DNA from: Dipteris shenzhenensis
Taxonomy: Eukaryota; Polypodiophyta; Polypodiopsida; Gleicheniales
Length of the DNA: 64,000 nt
NCBI GenBank assembly: GCA_047967505.1
Contig: CM106541.1
Reading direction: 5' to 3' (one strand)
The notes below the pieces were generated by a model. That model had not been told where the DNA came from. It ran no database searches and saw only the letters and a program-made list of their open reading frames with translations. This document shows positions 34,817 through 48,016 of the stretch, one piece after another. The translations under genes were made by a program, and so were the position numbers. Each line of letters opens with the position of its first letter. Position 1 is the stretch's first letter.

Positions 34817-37088
34817 TATGTGAAGCCCAAACAAATATAATACAAACATTGATCCTTTAAAGGAAAAGGTCGACTGACCCTTCCGAGGTCATGTTGCGTC
34901 AACTTGAGCCTAACATTCCTTCCCTCTTCAGGCGTCAACGCCATCGATGATAAAGTCTGGGAACACTCTTCGTAACTAGTATACGGATTCCCAAGTAGCT
35001 TCTGATAGAGGTAAACCATGCCATGCAACCAACACTGTGGGTATCTTCCGATTGCATACTTGCACTGAACCTCAGTCCAGGATTCTTGTTGGTTTGCGTC
35101 CTGCATTATCCTCTATCTCTTGAAACAAAACAACACCCTCGATTAGTGAGTCACCTGTATGTAAAAATTTCTTTAAACAAGAAACATGAAACACTGGGTG
35201 CACCTTACAATCCTGTGGTAATTCTAATTTATAGGCTACCTTGCCTATTCTTTTCAAAAAACCACGGCCCACAATATCGGGGTGATAACTTAGCACACTC
35301 TCTTGCAGTCAAAGACTTAGAATGCGAAGGAACTTTGAGAAAAACTTTTTCTCTTTCCTTAAATTCTCTAACGGATCTGTTTTCATCCGCATATGCCTTA
35401 GCTCTATCCATAGCTTGGCGGATGTTAGCTCTCGCAAGTGCTAGCATCTCCCGCATCTGAACTACAAAGTTCACGGCACTAGGCACTTTTTGAGGTACTC
35501 CAACTGTAGTTGGATTTGTTGGTCTATAACCATAGTTCAGCTCAAACGGACTGAACCCTGTAGAGGAATGTTTTCTATCATTGTAGGCAAATTCTAACAA
35601 TGGCAACCACTCATCCCATGTATGTTGCCTCAATGACACATATGCTCTAAGCATATCCTGTAAAATTTGGTTGATTCTTTCCGTTTGACATCCGTTTCTG
35701 GATGATCCCCACTACTCATTCCCAACTCAGTCCTTAGTGTCTCAAACACTGCAGTCCAAAAATGACTGGTAAATTTGACATCCCTGTCTGACACTATGGA
35801 TTTGGGTAATCCATGCAAACGAAATATATGTTTTATAAACAAGTCCGCCACTTGAGGGGCACTAACAGACTCTCTAGTTGGAATGAAGTGAGGCATCTTT
35901 GTAAGATGATCAACTACCACAAGGATAGAATCATATCCACCTTGTGTCGTACGTATACCTACAATAAAGTCCATGGAAGTGCTCTCCCACCTACCTAGTG
36001 GTCTTTCCAAAGGTTGTAAAAGTCCGGGTGGCTTCACTCACTCTGCCTTACTTACCTGACATGAAAAACAACGTGTCACATATTCATGTATATGTTTTTT
36101 CATCTTTGGCCAAAAGAAATCTGGCTTCATGAGATCATATGTTTTCTCGACTCCTAGATGTCCCGCACATGGGCTATCATGGCATTGTTGAATGATATCT
36201 GCCTGAGATCATTCTGATTAGGTACTGCTACCTTGCCATTTCTTTTTAGCATACCATCTCTTATGGTATATCTTACATAAGTCTCACCTTTTCTGGATGC
36301 CAGGTCACCCTTTTCCCTGGGTTTGAATATATGAGCCTTAGGCCAAAGGCTCTGGATGAACTCGTTGACCTTTTGAGTTTCTCTTATCTTGGTCATAAGA
36401 GCACTTTCTAATATTGTGAAACTCATATTATGCATAATGCGTGACAACGCATCAGCAACTTTATTATCCTTTCCTCTTCGGTACCAAATCATTAAGTTAA
36501 ACTCCTACATGAGTTCTGCCCATCTAGCTTGGCGGCCTCCCAAGTCAGGTTGTTTACAAAAATATTTCAGAGTATCATGATCACCATTAACATAAAACTT
36601 TGACCCATACAAATAATGTCTCCATGTTTTCAGAGCATGGACAACAGCATACAACTCTAATTCATGAGTTGGCTAATTTCGTTGAGAGGGAGAAAACTTC
36701 TTGCTTTCAAAGGCTACTGGCCTTCCCTCTTGGAGGACAACTGCTCCTACCACAATGCCACTTGCATCGGTTTCAAGGAAAAACGGTTTCTAGGGATCAA
36801 CTATTTTTAACACCGGTCCTGAGACCACAGCTTATTTTATGGTGTTAAAACTATCCTGTTGATTTTGTCCCCATATAAAAGGTACTTTATTTGAGGTCAA
36901 ATCACTCAATGGTGATACTATTTCGGAATATTCTTTGATATGCCTTCGATAAAATTGGACAAATCCCAAGAATGATTACAAAGTTGTCAAACTCTGAGGA
37001 ATAGGCCAAGTCAGTATCACAGCCACTTTCTGTGGATCCATTTCTACTCCCTCAAGAGTAATAATGAATCCTAAATATTCAAATCTTA
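34817..37088 (-). pseudogene. Ty3/gypsy chromovirus pol, 3' part (RT end, RNase H, integrase, chromodomain)
   Basis: Reading leftwards from 37088: the last RT segment (FEYLGFIITLEGVEMDPQKV), RNase H (FLETDASGIVVGAVVLQEGR, then DHDTLKYF and WYRRGKDNKVADALSR), and integrase with the catalytic triad visible as STSMDFI, SIVSDRDVKF and GQTERINQ (around 35985, 35790 and 35670). The integrase C-terminal region includes PSHSKSL and SPRYCGPW. A chromodomain-like end begins KPTRILD near 35080. Chromodomains direct chromovirus integration to heterochromatin. At least three stops or frameshifts (near 35640, 36045 and 36510) break the frame. The element is cut at 37088, with gag, protease and most of RT missing. 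Confidence 0.85.
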
Positions 37089-38303
37089 CAAGTTTTTGAA
37101 GTTCTCCGCGCAAATTCTCTCTACATCAACATTGAGAAGAGTGAGTTCTTCAAGACCCAACTCGAATATTTGGGACATGTTATTTTCGCTCAAGGCATCT
37201 CTGTGGATCCCAAGAAGGTCGAGGTAATCCGAAACTGGCCTACTCCTAAGAATGTTCATGATGTCCGCTCTTTTCTCAGAATGGCAAACTTCTACCATAC
37301 AAAGGTCTATCCGTTTTCTGAAATCGCAACTCCTATGTCCGAATTATTGGAAAGCACAGCTGTTTTTCAGTGGCTTTCCGAAACAGAGTATAGTTTCCAA
37401 CAACTCAAGCAAGCACTCACTACCACACCAGTTATGGCTATTTGTGACCCAAACCTTCCATTTGAGGTCATGATCGACGCTTCCGACATCGCTATAGAAG
37501 CAGTCTTGATGCAAGAAGGCAGAGTTATTACTTTTGACAGCCATAAACATTCTGATATCCAAACCCGATACCCGGTTTATGATAAGGAATTTCTTGCCGT
37601 TGTACATGCTTATCGCTCTTGGAAACATTATCTCAATGGAGCCGACTCGATGGTTAAGACAGACCATCACTCTCTAAAGTATATCTTTACTCAGCCAGTC
37701 ATGAACGCTCGACAAGCACACTGGGTTGAGTTTCTGGCCAACTTTCACATGACCATTGAGTACATTCCAGGACTACACAATGTAGTTGCAAATGCTCTCA
37801 GTAGGTTAACTCTAGCATCAGCTATGGTAATCTCTACATTATCTGTGGATGTAATTCATTCAAAGGGAAGTATTTCAATGATAAAGACTTCGGCACAGCC
37901 GTACAAATTCTTTCAAAAGATCAATCTTCGACTTCCGAACAGAAGATTTTCTCATCCTATTCTTATACAGATGACCTTCTGTATTATCAAGATCGCGTCT
38001 GTATACCAGATGACAAGGACGTTCGACATCTTTTGTTAAAAGAGCATCATGTAGTTCCTTATGCTGCCCATCCAGGCATCAACAAGACTTATAGGTTACT
38101 CAGTGCAACATACTACTGGGGGCCTCAGATGAAAAGCGACGTCATCAAAATGGTTACATCTTGCTTATCTTGTCAACAAATGAAAGCAAGCCGACGACTT
38201 CCAGCAGGACTTCTTCAACCTCTTCCAGTTCCAACTAAAAGGTGGGACAGTATTTCCATGGATTCCATTACAACACTACCACGATCCTCTAAAGGCCACG
38301 ATA
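37089..38303 (+). pseudogene. Ty3/gypsy pol segment in inverted orientation (RT end, RNase H, integrase start)
   Basis: It starts abruptly at QVFEVLRANSLYINIEKSEF, an RT C-terminal block. Then come LGHVIFAQGISVDPKKVEVI, RNase H (FEVMIDASDIAIEAVLMQEG, YDKEFLAVVHAYRSWKHYL and TDHHSLKYIF), HNVVANALSRL, and the integrase zinc-binding region (HHVVPYAAHPGINKTY, then CLSCQQMKASRR) into RWDSISMDSITTLPRS. One frameshift near 38035. The first 197 bp are an inverted, ~96% identical copy of 38837-39052. It appears to be the missing 3' half of the minus-strand element to its right. Confidence 0.85.
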
Positions 38304-38833
38304 TACACACCTTTTCATGTGTGACTCTTCACTCTCTATCCCTTGAAAGACGTATGGATATTCACATTCAAGGCATATTGTGTGACTCTTCACAATATGG
38401 TGATGTACATTATATTATGTTCCAATATATCCGATGAAGACAGATGAAATTCAGAGTTGGTGTCAAATATATTGACACCACATTGGTTCCAATATATCCA
38501 ATATTTCTACCTTTTCCATTGGCACCAGTATTCCTCGTTAACAAGGAATAGTGGTGCCAATACGAAGCACGTGTTCAAAACGTTCCCATGTTAACACGCT
38601 TTTTCCGTCCTTTAAGCGTCTTTTGTACATATACTTTGGAGTACACACCTCTTCATGCACATACACTTTGGGTACACACCTCTTCAAGCAAACATCACCT
38701 TTTCATGTGTGACTCTTCACTCTCTGATATAAGAGAGGCCCAATTGTATGGATGACACACTACAGACACTCGAGCAATACAAATATTCCTTGTTCTCTGC
38801 TATTTCAGTCTCCTTTCTATTCCTTAGCACATT
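38304..38833 (+). mobile_element. truncated LTR of the inverted gypsy segment
   Basis: LTR-like and non-coding, with a TATA-like GATATAAGAG near 38727 and direct repeats of 'catgtgtgactcttcactctct' (about 38317 and 38704). Its end (gtctcctttctattccttagcacatttc) matches, in inverse orientation, the LTR remnant at 42150-42177 next to the primer-binding site. It stops mid-LTR at 38833, where the opposite-strand pol begins. Confidence 0.65.
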
Positions 38834-41450
38834 TCAGTTTGCCAATCCGAGAAAAGAGCGGACATCATGAACATTCTTAGGAGTAGGCCAGTTTCGGATT
38901 ACCTCGACCTTCTTGGGATCCACAAAGATGCCTTGAGCAAAAATAACATGTCCCAAATATTTGAGTTGGGTCTTGAAGAACTCACTCTTCTCAATGTTGA
39001 TGTAGAGAGAATTTATGCGGAGAACTTCAAAAACTTGGTGAAGATGTTGTTTGTGCTCATGTAGGGATCTGCTGAAAATGAGGATGTCATCGAGGTAAAC
39101 GATGATGAACTTATCGAGGAAAGGCCTGAAGATGTCGTTCATGAGTGTCATGAATGTGGCCGGGGCATTGTTTAACCCAAAAGGCATGACCAAACATTCA
39201 AAGTGTCCATACTTTGTTCGAAAAGCTGTCTTGTACTCATCGCCTTCTCGTATGCAAATTTAATGATAACCTGAATGAAGATCAATCTTGAGAATTGTGT
39301 TACATGTAGAAGTTAATTGAAGAGGTTATCGATGCGAAGCAATGGATACTTGTTTTTTATAGTGAGCTTGCTGAGGGCTCGGTAGTCGATGCAGAGTCGC
39401 ATTGACTTATTCTTTTTTTCCACATTTAGTACAGGAGATCCGAAAGGGCTACGACTGGGCTGAATGTGACCTTTGTCGAGTAGTTCGGTCACTTGTCTTT
39501 GGATTTCTTCATTTTGAGTGTAAGAAACCCCACAAGGAGGTTTCGACAGTGGATTACTGCTGGGAATAAGTTTGATTGGGTGATCCACTGGTCGTCGAGG
39601 TGGTAACTGCTTTGGCAAATCCTGTGGAAAAATATCCATATGGGCTCGAAAAAAGGTTGGTTGAGATATTCACGAGGATCCTTTGTTGGTGTCTCCTCTA
39701 CTGCCGTAACCAACAGAAGTGAAGTCTTTACTTGACGTTTACAAACCCACTTCTTTACTTGTAGGTCTTTACTTGTAGGACAGAGGCAACTGGGTTGAAG
39801 GAGAGTCCCTAGAACCAGTTAGCTCAATAAGTTTTCCCTGGTGGACAAACTGGATGGTATGGCTGCGAAAACTGATTGACGGATCATAGTCGTAGAGCCA
39901 CTGTTGTCCAAGTATGACATTGTATCGAGAAAGAGGCATGATGTCGAAGTTCAACTTGTCCGTATAATGTTGGATGTGAAAAGACAAGTTTTTGATTCTG
40001 GTGTTGCACAAGAAGATAGTTCCATTTGCGAGTTTAATCTGATAGTCCATGAGACTAGGACTGGTGATCAATCGAAGTTTGTCGACCATAGAACTAGCTA
40101 GGAAGTTATGAGAGTGGCCACTGTCGATGAGGATAGTGATCGTTGTTCCACGAATTGATCCTTGAACACAAAGTACTTGAGTGGCCAGGGAAGGTTCGGG
40201 GTTGCTGGCAAGGCTCAGGTGGATGGTATTTGGCATTCGAACAGCTTTGCCTTTCTTGTCTTGTGCTGGAGTAGCATCTTCTATTTGGGAAGTGCTAGGT
40301 TCCATATTCGAATTTTGCTTTGGTCGCTTGGGACGATCGAACCATGTATGGTCGCCTGTACAGATGGTACAAAGTCCTTTTATGCTGGAGTTGTTCTTCT
40401 TGTCAATGGCCGCACCTTTATGTTGGGGATGACGGTAATGACTTTATGAAGAAGAGGCGCGATCCTTGGAGGAGTGCTTCTGTTGGAATCAAGCATACGA
40501 TTTCTAAGACTTGAGAGGATCTTGAGACTCTCGTTGACCTTGATTACCCGAGTTTTTCCTAAACCTAGGGTTATCTTGAGGGCGAGCACCTTTGGCCAGA
40601 GTAGAGGTTTGTATTCGATTAGCACTCTGCTTCCCTGTGTTTTGGAAATCGGTTATGCGCTCTGCGTAAGCAATAGCGTCAGCTGTGGTGGTGATTTTTG
40701 CATTAAGGACACCAATGCATAACGAGAGATTTAGGCCTGAGATGAAAGCATAAAGGCGATCATCCTCAGTTAATCCATCAATCTCCAGCACCAATGTGGT
40801 GAACTGAGAGATATAGGAAGACAGGGAGCCTGTTTACTCCAACTGTCGGAGTTTTGAACGTGCTTGGAAGTCTGCATTGACAGGTATGAACTACTTACGG
40901 AGCATGTTAACACACTTTTACCATCCTTTAAGCGTCTTTGCCACCATAGAAAAGCTGTATCCTTAAGGAGGGAGGCTGCCAAGGCAATCTTTTGGCCTTC
41001 AGAGAGGTTAACAATATCAAAGTACATGCGCAATTTTGCGAGCCAATGGTCAACTATTCGGCGATTACGTTGACCACTGTAGGCTTCCGGAAGTTTAATG
41101 TCAAGTCTTTTAGTTTTGGAACCTTGGAGTAAACAATAGAGCACGGAGTTCAATGTTTTCTACCTCTGGTGGGAATGAGTCCACATAGTCGTCTGGTTGC
41201 ATCACGTCATCGTCTATATGTGTGGTACTGCGAGAATCTTAGAGTTGTTGGACTTTCTGGACCAAGTCGGAGATGTTGTCCTGAAGCTGGAAAATTCGAG
41301 TTTGTAGTAGTGTTTCGCCTTGTACGTTGACTTCAGGGGTCTTCTTTGGACTTGAGTCTTTGATCTCTAGAGAGGCTGCACACAAGCATTGTGACATATC
41401 TGAGGTCCCCGTGAGAAAAGCACGAATCTGCGCTCTAGTTTGTACCATTC
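38834..41450 (-). pseudogene. Ty3/gypsy gag, protease and RT (5' half of the same family)
   Basis: Reading leftwards from 41448: a gag start (MVQTRAQIRAFLTGTSDMSQ), a coiled stretch, gag core (NRRIVDHWLAKLRMYFDIVN, then DTAFLWWQRRLKDG and LYAFISGLNLSL), and a degenerate zinc knuckle CTICTGDHTWFDR lacking the last Cys. Protease lies at 39769-40305 with ILIDSGHSHNFL. RT follows ([55 protein letters not shown] and the catalytic YLDD near 39095), up to VRSFLGLAN at 38837. RNase H and integrase are absent here but present inverted at 37089-38303. Several frameshifts and stops. Confidence 0.85.
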
Positions 41451-42108
41451 CTGGAAGAGGATTCGGGCGTTGAAATTGTACAGGCGTTGAAATTGGATCG
41501 TCCCTTTTGTCTTTTCGTTTGTGCTACCTTAGGTTGGGTGGTAGCCCAAAAAATTAAAGGGTGGGTTTATTTAACCCTTTGGTATCTAGGGTAGACCTAA
41601 GGTTTGGGACTGGGTTTTCCTTTTTAACCCCTCTAGGTATCTTTTTATAAGTGCTTGGTGCCAAAAGGTGTGCCTATTCGAAGTGGTGTGACCCTTGGAA
41701 TAGGTGTACCTTTTCATGAAGGGGTGTGTCCCTATTTTTAAAAGGAGTGTCCCCACATGAAGAGGTGTGTCCTTTTTTCCACGATGGGGTGTGTCCCTTG
41801 GGTGAGGAGTCAAGACTCTTCATCAAAAGGTGTCTCTGATGGTGGAAAAGGTGTGTCCCTTGGTTTTGGGACAGCCCAAGCACATGAAAAGACACGATCT
41901 TTGTCGTGTCCGTTCATATCAACTCGTGATGTGTGGGAGATGGAGAGGCCATTGATGACTTAAGGTAGGGTTGGCCCTAAAAATTTTTACGCTCATTCTC
42001 TCCATCTCTTCCATGCACAATGTGCACGGATATCCTTCTAGTGGAAAGAGATGTATCAGACAGGCGCTAGAAGGTGGGGGGCATTTCCTACAGGCAGGAG
42101 TGAAATTT
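41451..42108 (-). other. 5' leader of the gypsy element
   Basis: Lies between the gag start and the primer-binding site. It contains about eight degenerate repeats of AAGGTGTGTCCCT-like text (about 41656-41860), 25-45 bp apart. Open frames in it are repeat-derived. Confidence 0.5.
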
Positions 42109-42120
42109 GCTCTGATACCA
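42109..42120 (-). promoter_or_regulatory. primer-binding site, initiator Met tRNA type
   Basis: On the minus strand it reads TGGTATCAGAGC, complementary to the 3' end of plant initiator methionine tRNA. It fixes the orientation and 5' end of the gypsy element. Confidence 0.85.
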
Positions 42121-42177
42121 CTATAAGAAATCCTAGATTTACTATATTTAGAAATGTGCTAAGGAACAAAAAGGAGA
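42121..42177 (-). mobile_element. remnant of the gypsy 5' LTR (U5 end)
   Basis: About 57 bp directly outside the primer-binding site. Its distal part matches the end of the LTR at 38806-38833 in inverse orientation. The remaining LTR is absent to the right. Confidence 0.6.
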
Positions 42178-42974
42178 CATCATATAATCATCATCATCAT
42201 TAATAACTACATGTTGGGTTGATGTATGATGAAAATGACATACTTAAAAGACTGCACAAGAAAGATGAAATTTACAAACTAGACAAGATTAGTCTTGAGA
42301 CAAAAGTATTGACAAGAATGAGATATGAATTAAAGTTCCTTTAAAATTTGGCAAACATTGCCCCTACAACTCACGTTGATAGAAGATAGAATCTAATTGC
42401 TCTCACGTATGGCCATTATGTCAAAAGCAAGAGTCATAATTCATTCCCTTGAGATGCTCACCAATTACTAAATTTGTAAAATTTTTCATGTATGGCCATG
42501 GTAACCATTACATGTCATGTGTCCTCCCCCTTTATTGAAGTTTGAAGTACCTCTCATCCCATGACGATACTACCCATTCTTTCTTACCTCTACCTCTTCC
42601 ACCTCTAGTCCTTGAGCTAGAATTACTTTCACGATTCTCCTTTTCTAGGTTTCTGCCTCCCACGCCCAATAGTTATCGCAAGATTTCCTAAGCTTTTGCT
42701 TGAGTAGATTAGGAGCTTTTACTTAACCGGGTGAATATAGTGTGTGTTCTAGTAGAAGAGGTGAATTCAAATAAATTATTGATAGGATACAAGGAATGTA
42801 TAAACACAGTAAATGATTTATCTCTTCTAGAACATGAAGAAGATAATCTTATAGCTAAACACTATTTAAATTCTTTGGGTACTTTCTCCTTAAAAAGGGA
42901 CTTATCGTTTGCTTCTACTTAAAATAAATCAATGTGGCTAGTAAAATATATTGAACAAATAAAAACCCCCAAAA
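42178..42974. other. non-coding, nothing recognised
   Basis: AT-rich, with a (CAT)n stretch near 42188-42202 and no recognisable protein. It ends at the microsatellite tail of the LINE copy at 42975. Confidence 0.4.
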
Positions 42975-44430
42975 AAAAAGTAGAGAGAGAGATGTATTAA
43001 TGTCTTCGGGAGGCCTCTCGGGCCTATGAGACCAAGTACAATCATAGGGTGACTCATACAAGCCACTATGAACTGAAGCAAGGGGTACACAAAGACTCTA
43101 CAGAGTGCTAAGAAAAACATAACTCAAAAACAATACATATAGGAGACTCAGATACTCAAATGGCATATCCAGGTGCCATGGTAGCTCTCCTATGAGATAC
43201 AAGGATATCTCGAAGCTGCGTCTGTCGTGTCATCTCACACAATGGCGGGGGGCGTGGTTTTCGAGACTTCTGTACATGCGTGCCATGTCGAGAGTGACCC
43301 TTTGACTCTAGCTCTCACCTCGGATAAAGGATGTGATAGGTTGAGCCTCCATGGTGCGTAGTCTAGCCACTCTTTGCTCTGTTGATCCATGCCGTCTCCT
43401 CCCACTAGTCCACTCTACCCTCATATCATCTAACTTCTCCTCCTCCACTCCGTTGTGTCTTGGGGCTTACTCAAAGGCATACAAATTTGTGACATGTTCA
43501 TACAAATCTGTCTCTGGCTCTGGTAGGATTGTCGGCGTTAGGTTGTCTGATCTGTCTCAGAAGAGTCTCTATGTCGGCGCATCCCCATCAGATAAAGACC
43601 GACACAGACGTGTTGGTCTTGGAAATGAATCAAGAGAGAGAGAGTCCCTCTTGGTAGAGGCAGTGGAACTGCCTCAAATCTCATAGTATGCCAGACATAT
43701 GCATAGAGAATGCCCCTCTATCTCCACCTCCCCCAATGTGCAAAGCTTCCATATCCGCCGCTCTCTCAAGATGCTGCTTGCTTCTATCCCTAGTTGATGG
43801 GATAAGACTCTCATCTATCCGATGGCAATCTTAGTGAATGTGAGATGCATCTGTCCTCTAGGAATGAGGGTCTGATGATCAATCCATCCTCTGATACCCT
43901 AAGGAAATGGTTGTGGTAGAACTGGATCTTGGTGGGGAACGCCTGGTCCCCCCCCCCCAAGTCCGTGGCATATAAAGATCTAATAGATCCAACCATATGA
44001 TACGGTTGATCTTATCTCGTGGGATCAGAAAGGACGGGACGTCCAAGCTGTACCGAAAGGGTGGGAGTCGAATCGATATGGATCCCCTGGCTATCAAATC
44101 ATATGGAGACGCATGCATACCAAGCTGTATTAACCCCACTGTCCGCAAGTCTCCAATGCCAATCTCAGAAATCTCTACTTAGGCAGAGCCCAAACCCTAT
44201 GAATATATGTCACTATCTAAAAAATAGCATCAATCTCGAAAGGTGCCATGGCAACTCTGCCTATATAATCTGATAAGGGACCGAGGCTTACTCCAAATCA
44301 TCCGGGAGCCCATAATCACCTACAATCTCTTCTAGTTTGTCATGGAGAGGTCACCCCTCTAGAAGGGTGCTGCATACATGGCTGTCGGTCTCACGAGTAT
44401 ATCAAAAAGCCATCCCTTTGTACAAGGGTG
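42975..44430 (-). mobile_element. LINE copy U, same family as the 16.5-24.4 kb array
   Basis: Reverse-complement match to the post-RT part and 3' UTR of the LINE array. It includes the conserved 3' end (gaggcctc...acattaatacatctctctct), the 'gcttcagt...atggcttgtatgagt' UTR block, the Cys-rich/Glu region near 43690-43740, and ITGSRMIR / IPRDKINRIIWLDLLDLYMP-type coding near 43945-44130. The (CT)n tail is short (about 42972-42983) and is followed outside by T/G-rich sequence. RT is missing, and frames are broken. Confidence 0.75.
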
Positions 44431-47400
44431 GTCCTAGAAGAGGCCCAAATTTAAAATCTCACCCACAGACACAGTGTAGCACAGCCCCAAAAACAACTTT
44501 GTCATTGGCTATACCTGATTATGCATCGACCCTATCGCAAGCCTTCCGTACTGTCATTTGGTAGCTCTTGGTGGCTGCATCTGCTCCTGCCCCAGCCTAT
44601 TGCCCCTTATCCACAGGCCCGTGTGGCTAGCCACATACAACCACATAGCACGCCCCATTCTAAGATATGACTGCTGCCCATGTTACAGCCATGTAGTAGA
44701 GACACGACTGCTGCCATGTGTCAGCATTTCATGCTCTCTACATTAGTGGGTGATGCCTTACTACCGATTAAAGAAGAACTTATGACAACAAGTGAGACAC
44801 CTGAAAACCCATAACCGCTTGTAGCCATCTATGAAAAGAATGAATAAGAAAGAAAGCCAGACTGAACCAACTGTTGCACAGCCAAAGATGAGCAAACCTT
44901 CATACCACCCTTCTGCAAATCAATAGAGACTTACTGAAAGTACTAGATGGAATATGCATCCATCAATGGGGACTGTGATCCTTGATGCTCAAAAGCACTA
45001 GATGGAATATGCATTCATCTCATTAGTGGGGACTATGATCCTTAATGGCTTAAAAGATACGAGGACATCAGACTACTGGCCTTAGAAGTTTTAACAGCTA
45101 ATGAGTATTTTATCTAGCCAACTATTTAAAATCTAACATGTGCTAAGAAAGCTGTTTACCTAATCCGAATTGAGCATCTCATTTAGACAAGGTTTTAAAA
45201 AGTAAAAATCATAACATGTGCTACCAATGTTGTTTGCCATGACCAAATTTGAACTCTGAGATTGAATTGAAATACATCATTTCACGTAGAGACTTAAGCA
45301 TGGAGTCAGACCTGATCTACGTTATCTTGTGCAAAGCAAAATATCATGTATTGTAGAGCAATATCAAGAGCATTTTCTTTCATCTTCAATTTCTAAAGAA
45401 AGGCAATTGGGAAGCTCTATAGCTTAACGTTAGCTAATATGCTCACAAGACTCTCAAGCTGGAGAGGCATCACATGAAATGAAGAGGCCATATGACCATG
45501 ACGACTATGAAACTGAATAGCCTGTATACAATCGAGGAAGCATATATGAAACCTCAGGTTTGCTCATTAGGAAGCTCATAATGCAAGGCATAAAAGTGTA
45601 ATTAGAGAGCAATATCGATGATACTTGGGAGTTCAAATGTGTCCTGATAGAAGGCGAGAGTGCTTCACTATTGGAAAAGGAAACAACTACATTGGACAAT
45701 TCCACTTATGACTGGGCAGTCAGACTCCCTCAACGATTCCAAATTGCGAGGATCCACAATTAGATCATCTGCATTTGACAAAATGATAGGAGGGATAGGG
45801 AAAAGTAAATTAGTGCTTTCAATTTGGAATCAAAACTAACATCCCAAAAAGACTGGTTTTGCACCTCAAGTAACATTAATTCAGCATATTTATTTTCCAC
45901 ATCTTTCAGAACAGCAAATTGGTGTATCTCACTCTCATCTAGTTAATTGCAATGTAAGAACATGGAGCCTGATATAAAAAATATTCAAGTATGATCAGGC
46001 ACGAATGAACCCTTCTGTCAGACTATATAGTGTGCAATGAAAAAAAACCTCAACTTCTAATTTAAAAACCTCTGGAAACCCTGTGGAAATGTTGACGTAT
46101 TTTCAGTGTGACTGTTAAGAGTCACACTAAGTATGTTGGTATAGATTCAAAACACTCTGGAAATGTTGAAGTTTTCTTAGTGTGACTGTTAAGGCCTTCC
46201 TAAGGCATGAAAATTTATGGACAGAATACAGGTTGGAATGAAAAATGACTCAGATTGGAGTGTGAGCCACTAGCAAAAGAACCCAAGAAGGAAACGACCG
46301 ACACTAAACTACCTGGGTCTTCACAGGGGGGAAAATTTACTGTAGCCAAACACAGACCAGAACATTAGGATTCGCTGCCAACATGACTTTCTCAGCAGAA
46401 TTGATCATCACCTAGAAACAAGTAGAGATGTCTATCAAATCTCTTATAAACTCACTCAGATTATCTTGTAGGAACTTCTTCAAAAAGTTTGTCTGCATAT
46501 CATCTTAAATAAATTATGTGATATATTATATGAGATACAGATAAAGGCTATTTCCAACTTCGATATCTAGCTGCTAATCTTTTGTACTACAGTATGGCAT
46601 TCAATGCACCTATTATGATTTATCTATTCATGCCCAAATGGTTGTCGGCAGGGCGAAAAATATATTAAGGTCTGGCAGGTAACATGAGAATTACATGTCA
46701 GCCTGCCAAGTACATCACAGAGTCTACAAAGAAGCCTCCTCTCTACAAAAGGTGAACCAAAAGTGGGCTAGGCAAACAGACACACATCAAGGAATGCCCA
46801 AAAGTTCTACACTCAATCTATATATCTTTACTAGGCACTTTAGAGGTAGAGGAGGTGCATTTTATGTTGCTACCACCAAAATGGCTTTGATAAGACCAGC
46901 ATGCAAGACAACATGGATATAGTCAACTTTGCTTTTTCTCTCCAAGTCCCTATGTCTCAGAGCCACTACAAGACAGCAAGAGGCGTGCGATTTCTTTCGA
47001 TGGGGTGGCCAATGTAGCCCCTTTATTCCCCCGATCATACTGCGTCTAAACATAAAAATAACATGTAGCCAATCTACTACTCCCTCTCTCTTGGAATGAC
47101 AATCACTTGCAATGTCCATTCTAGCATGTGAACTTCCAGTATTCTTACTTGTAAACTTTGAGTACTCCTACTCTTGATACAATTCCAGACAACTTTTAAC
47201 TGACTATACATTTCATTAAGATAGTCTCTTGACTGAGTACTCATATGACACTAATATTTCCACATATGAAACCACATCAACGCCATAATGCAAACACAAG
47301 TAAGTGCATAGATAAGTAGCCTCAGAAAACAAAATGCAAGACATGACGCTCAAATGCACATGTACATTCGTGTGAGAATCTTGATTGAATCAAGTGACAT

Positions 47401-47990
47401 GAACAATGAGCATGCTCAACTCCAATTAGCGTCATCACTTCGTAAGCTTGACCTCATTCCTAGCCTATAGGACACCGTGCTCAACTCATCTATAGCAGTT
47501 GAAGGTCATCTTTTTGCTTGTCTTATTTTTCAATCAAAGGGGGGTGGGGTTGTCCTTTGTTCTTAAACTGTATTGGACTTTTTTGTACTTATGGTTGGGA
47601 ACTCTAGTATGCCACGTATTTTGTTTCTAGCTGAATTTTATAGGGTAAACTATGATCACAAGCAGGAATCAATGAAAGCTAAACTGGCTAGGTTTTGCCT
47701 GCAATTGATGCATCATGGCAATGAAAGAACGTATGATATAAAAGCATAGAGCACAGAAATAAAAATAATTTCAAGAGGAACATGAAGGAGACATCCAAGT
47801 CAAGTTCAGCCTGATGTTGAACGCGCAATGTAGAACTTGGTTACTATGAAAGACATTGTTAAAAAATCAGGTTACACAAGGCAAGAGCACTACCTTTATA
47901 TATTCTTGTAGCTTACAAGTAGAGGCAGTGAAGGCAGCAAGGTGGCAAAGCAGATGGGCACCGTGTAGTACGAGCTATAGCAGCCATGTG
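44431..47990. other. long non-coding stretch, no gene recognised
   Basis: No frame over 90 residues and no domain. Two local duplications are visible: 'agatggaatatgcat' blocks at about 44943-45050, and 'gtgtgactgttaag' blocks at about 46080-46200. A plus frame at 46695-46922 and minus frames at 45505-45705 and 46862-47119 carry no motif. Spliced host exons cannot be excluded by eye. Confidence 0.45.
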
Positions 47991-48016
47991 TAGTCCACGA
48001 GCCACGAGCCACAGCC

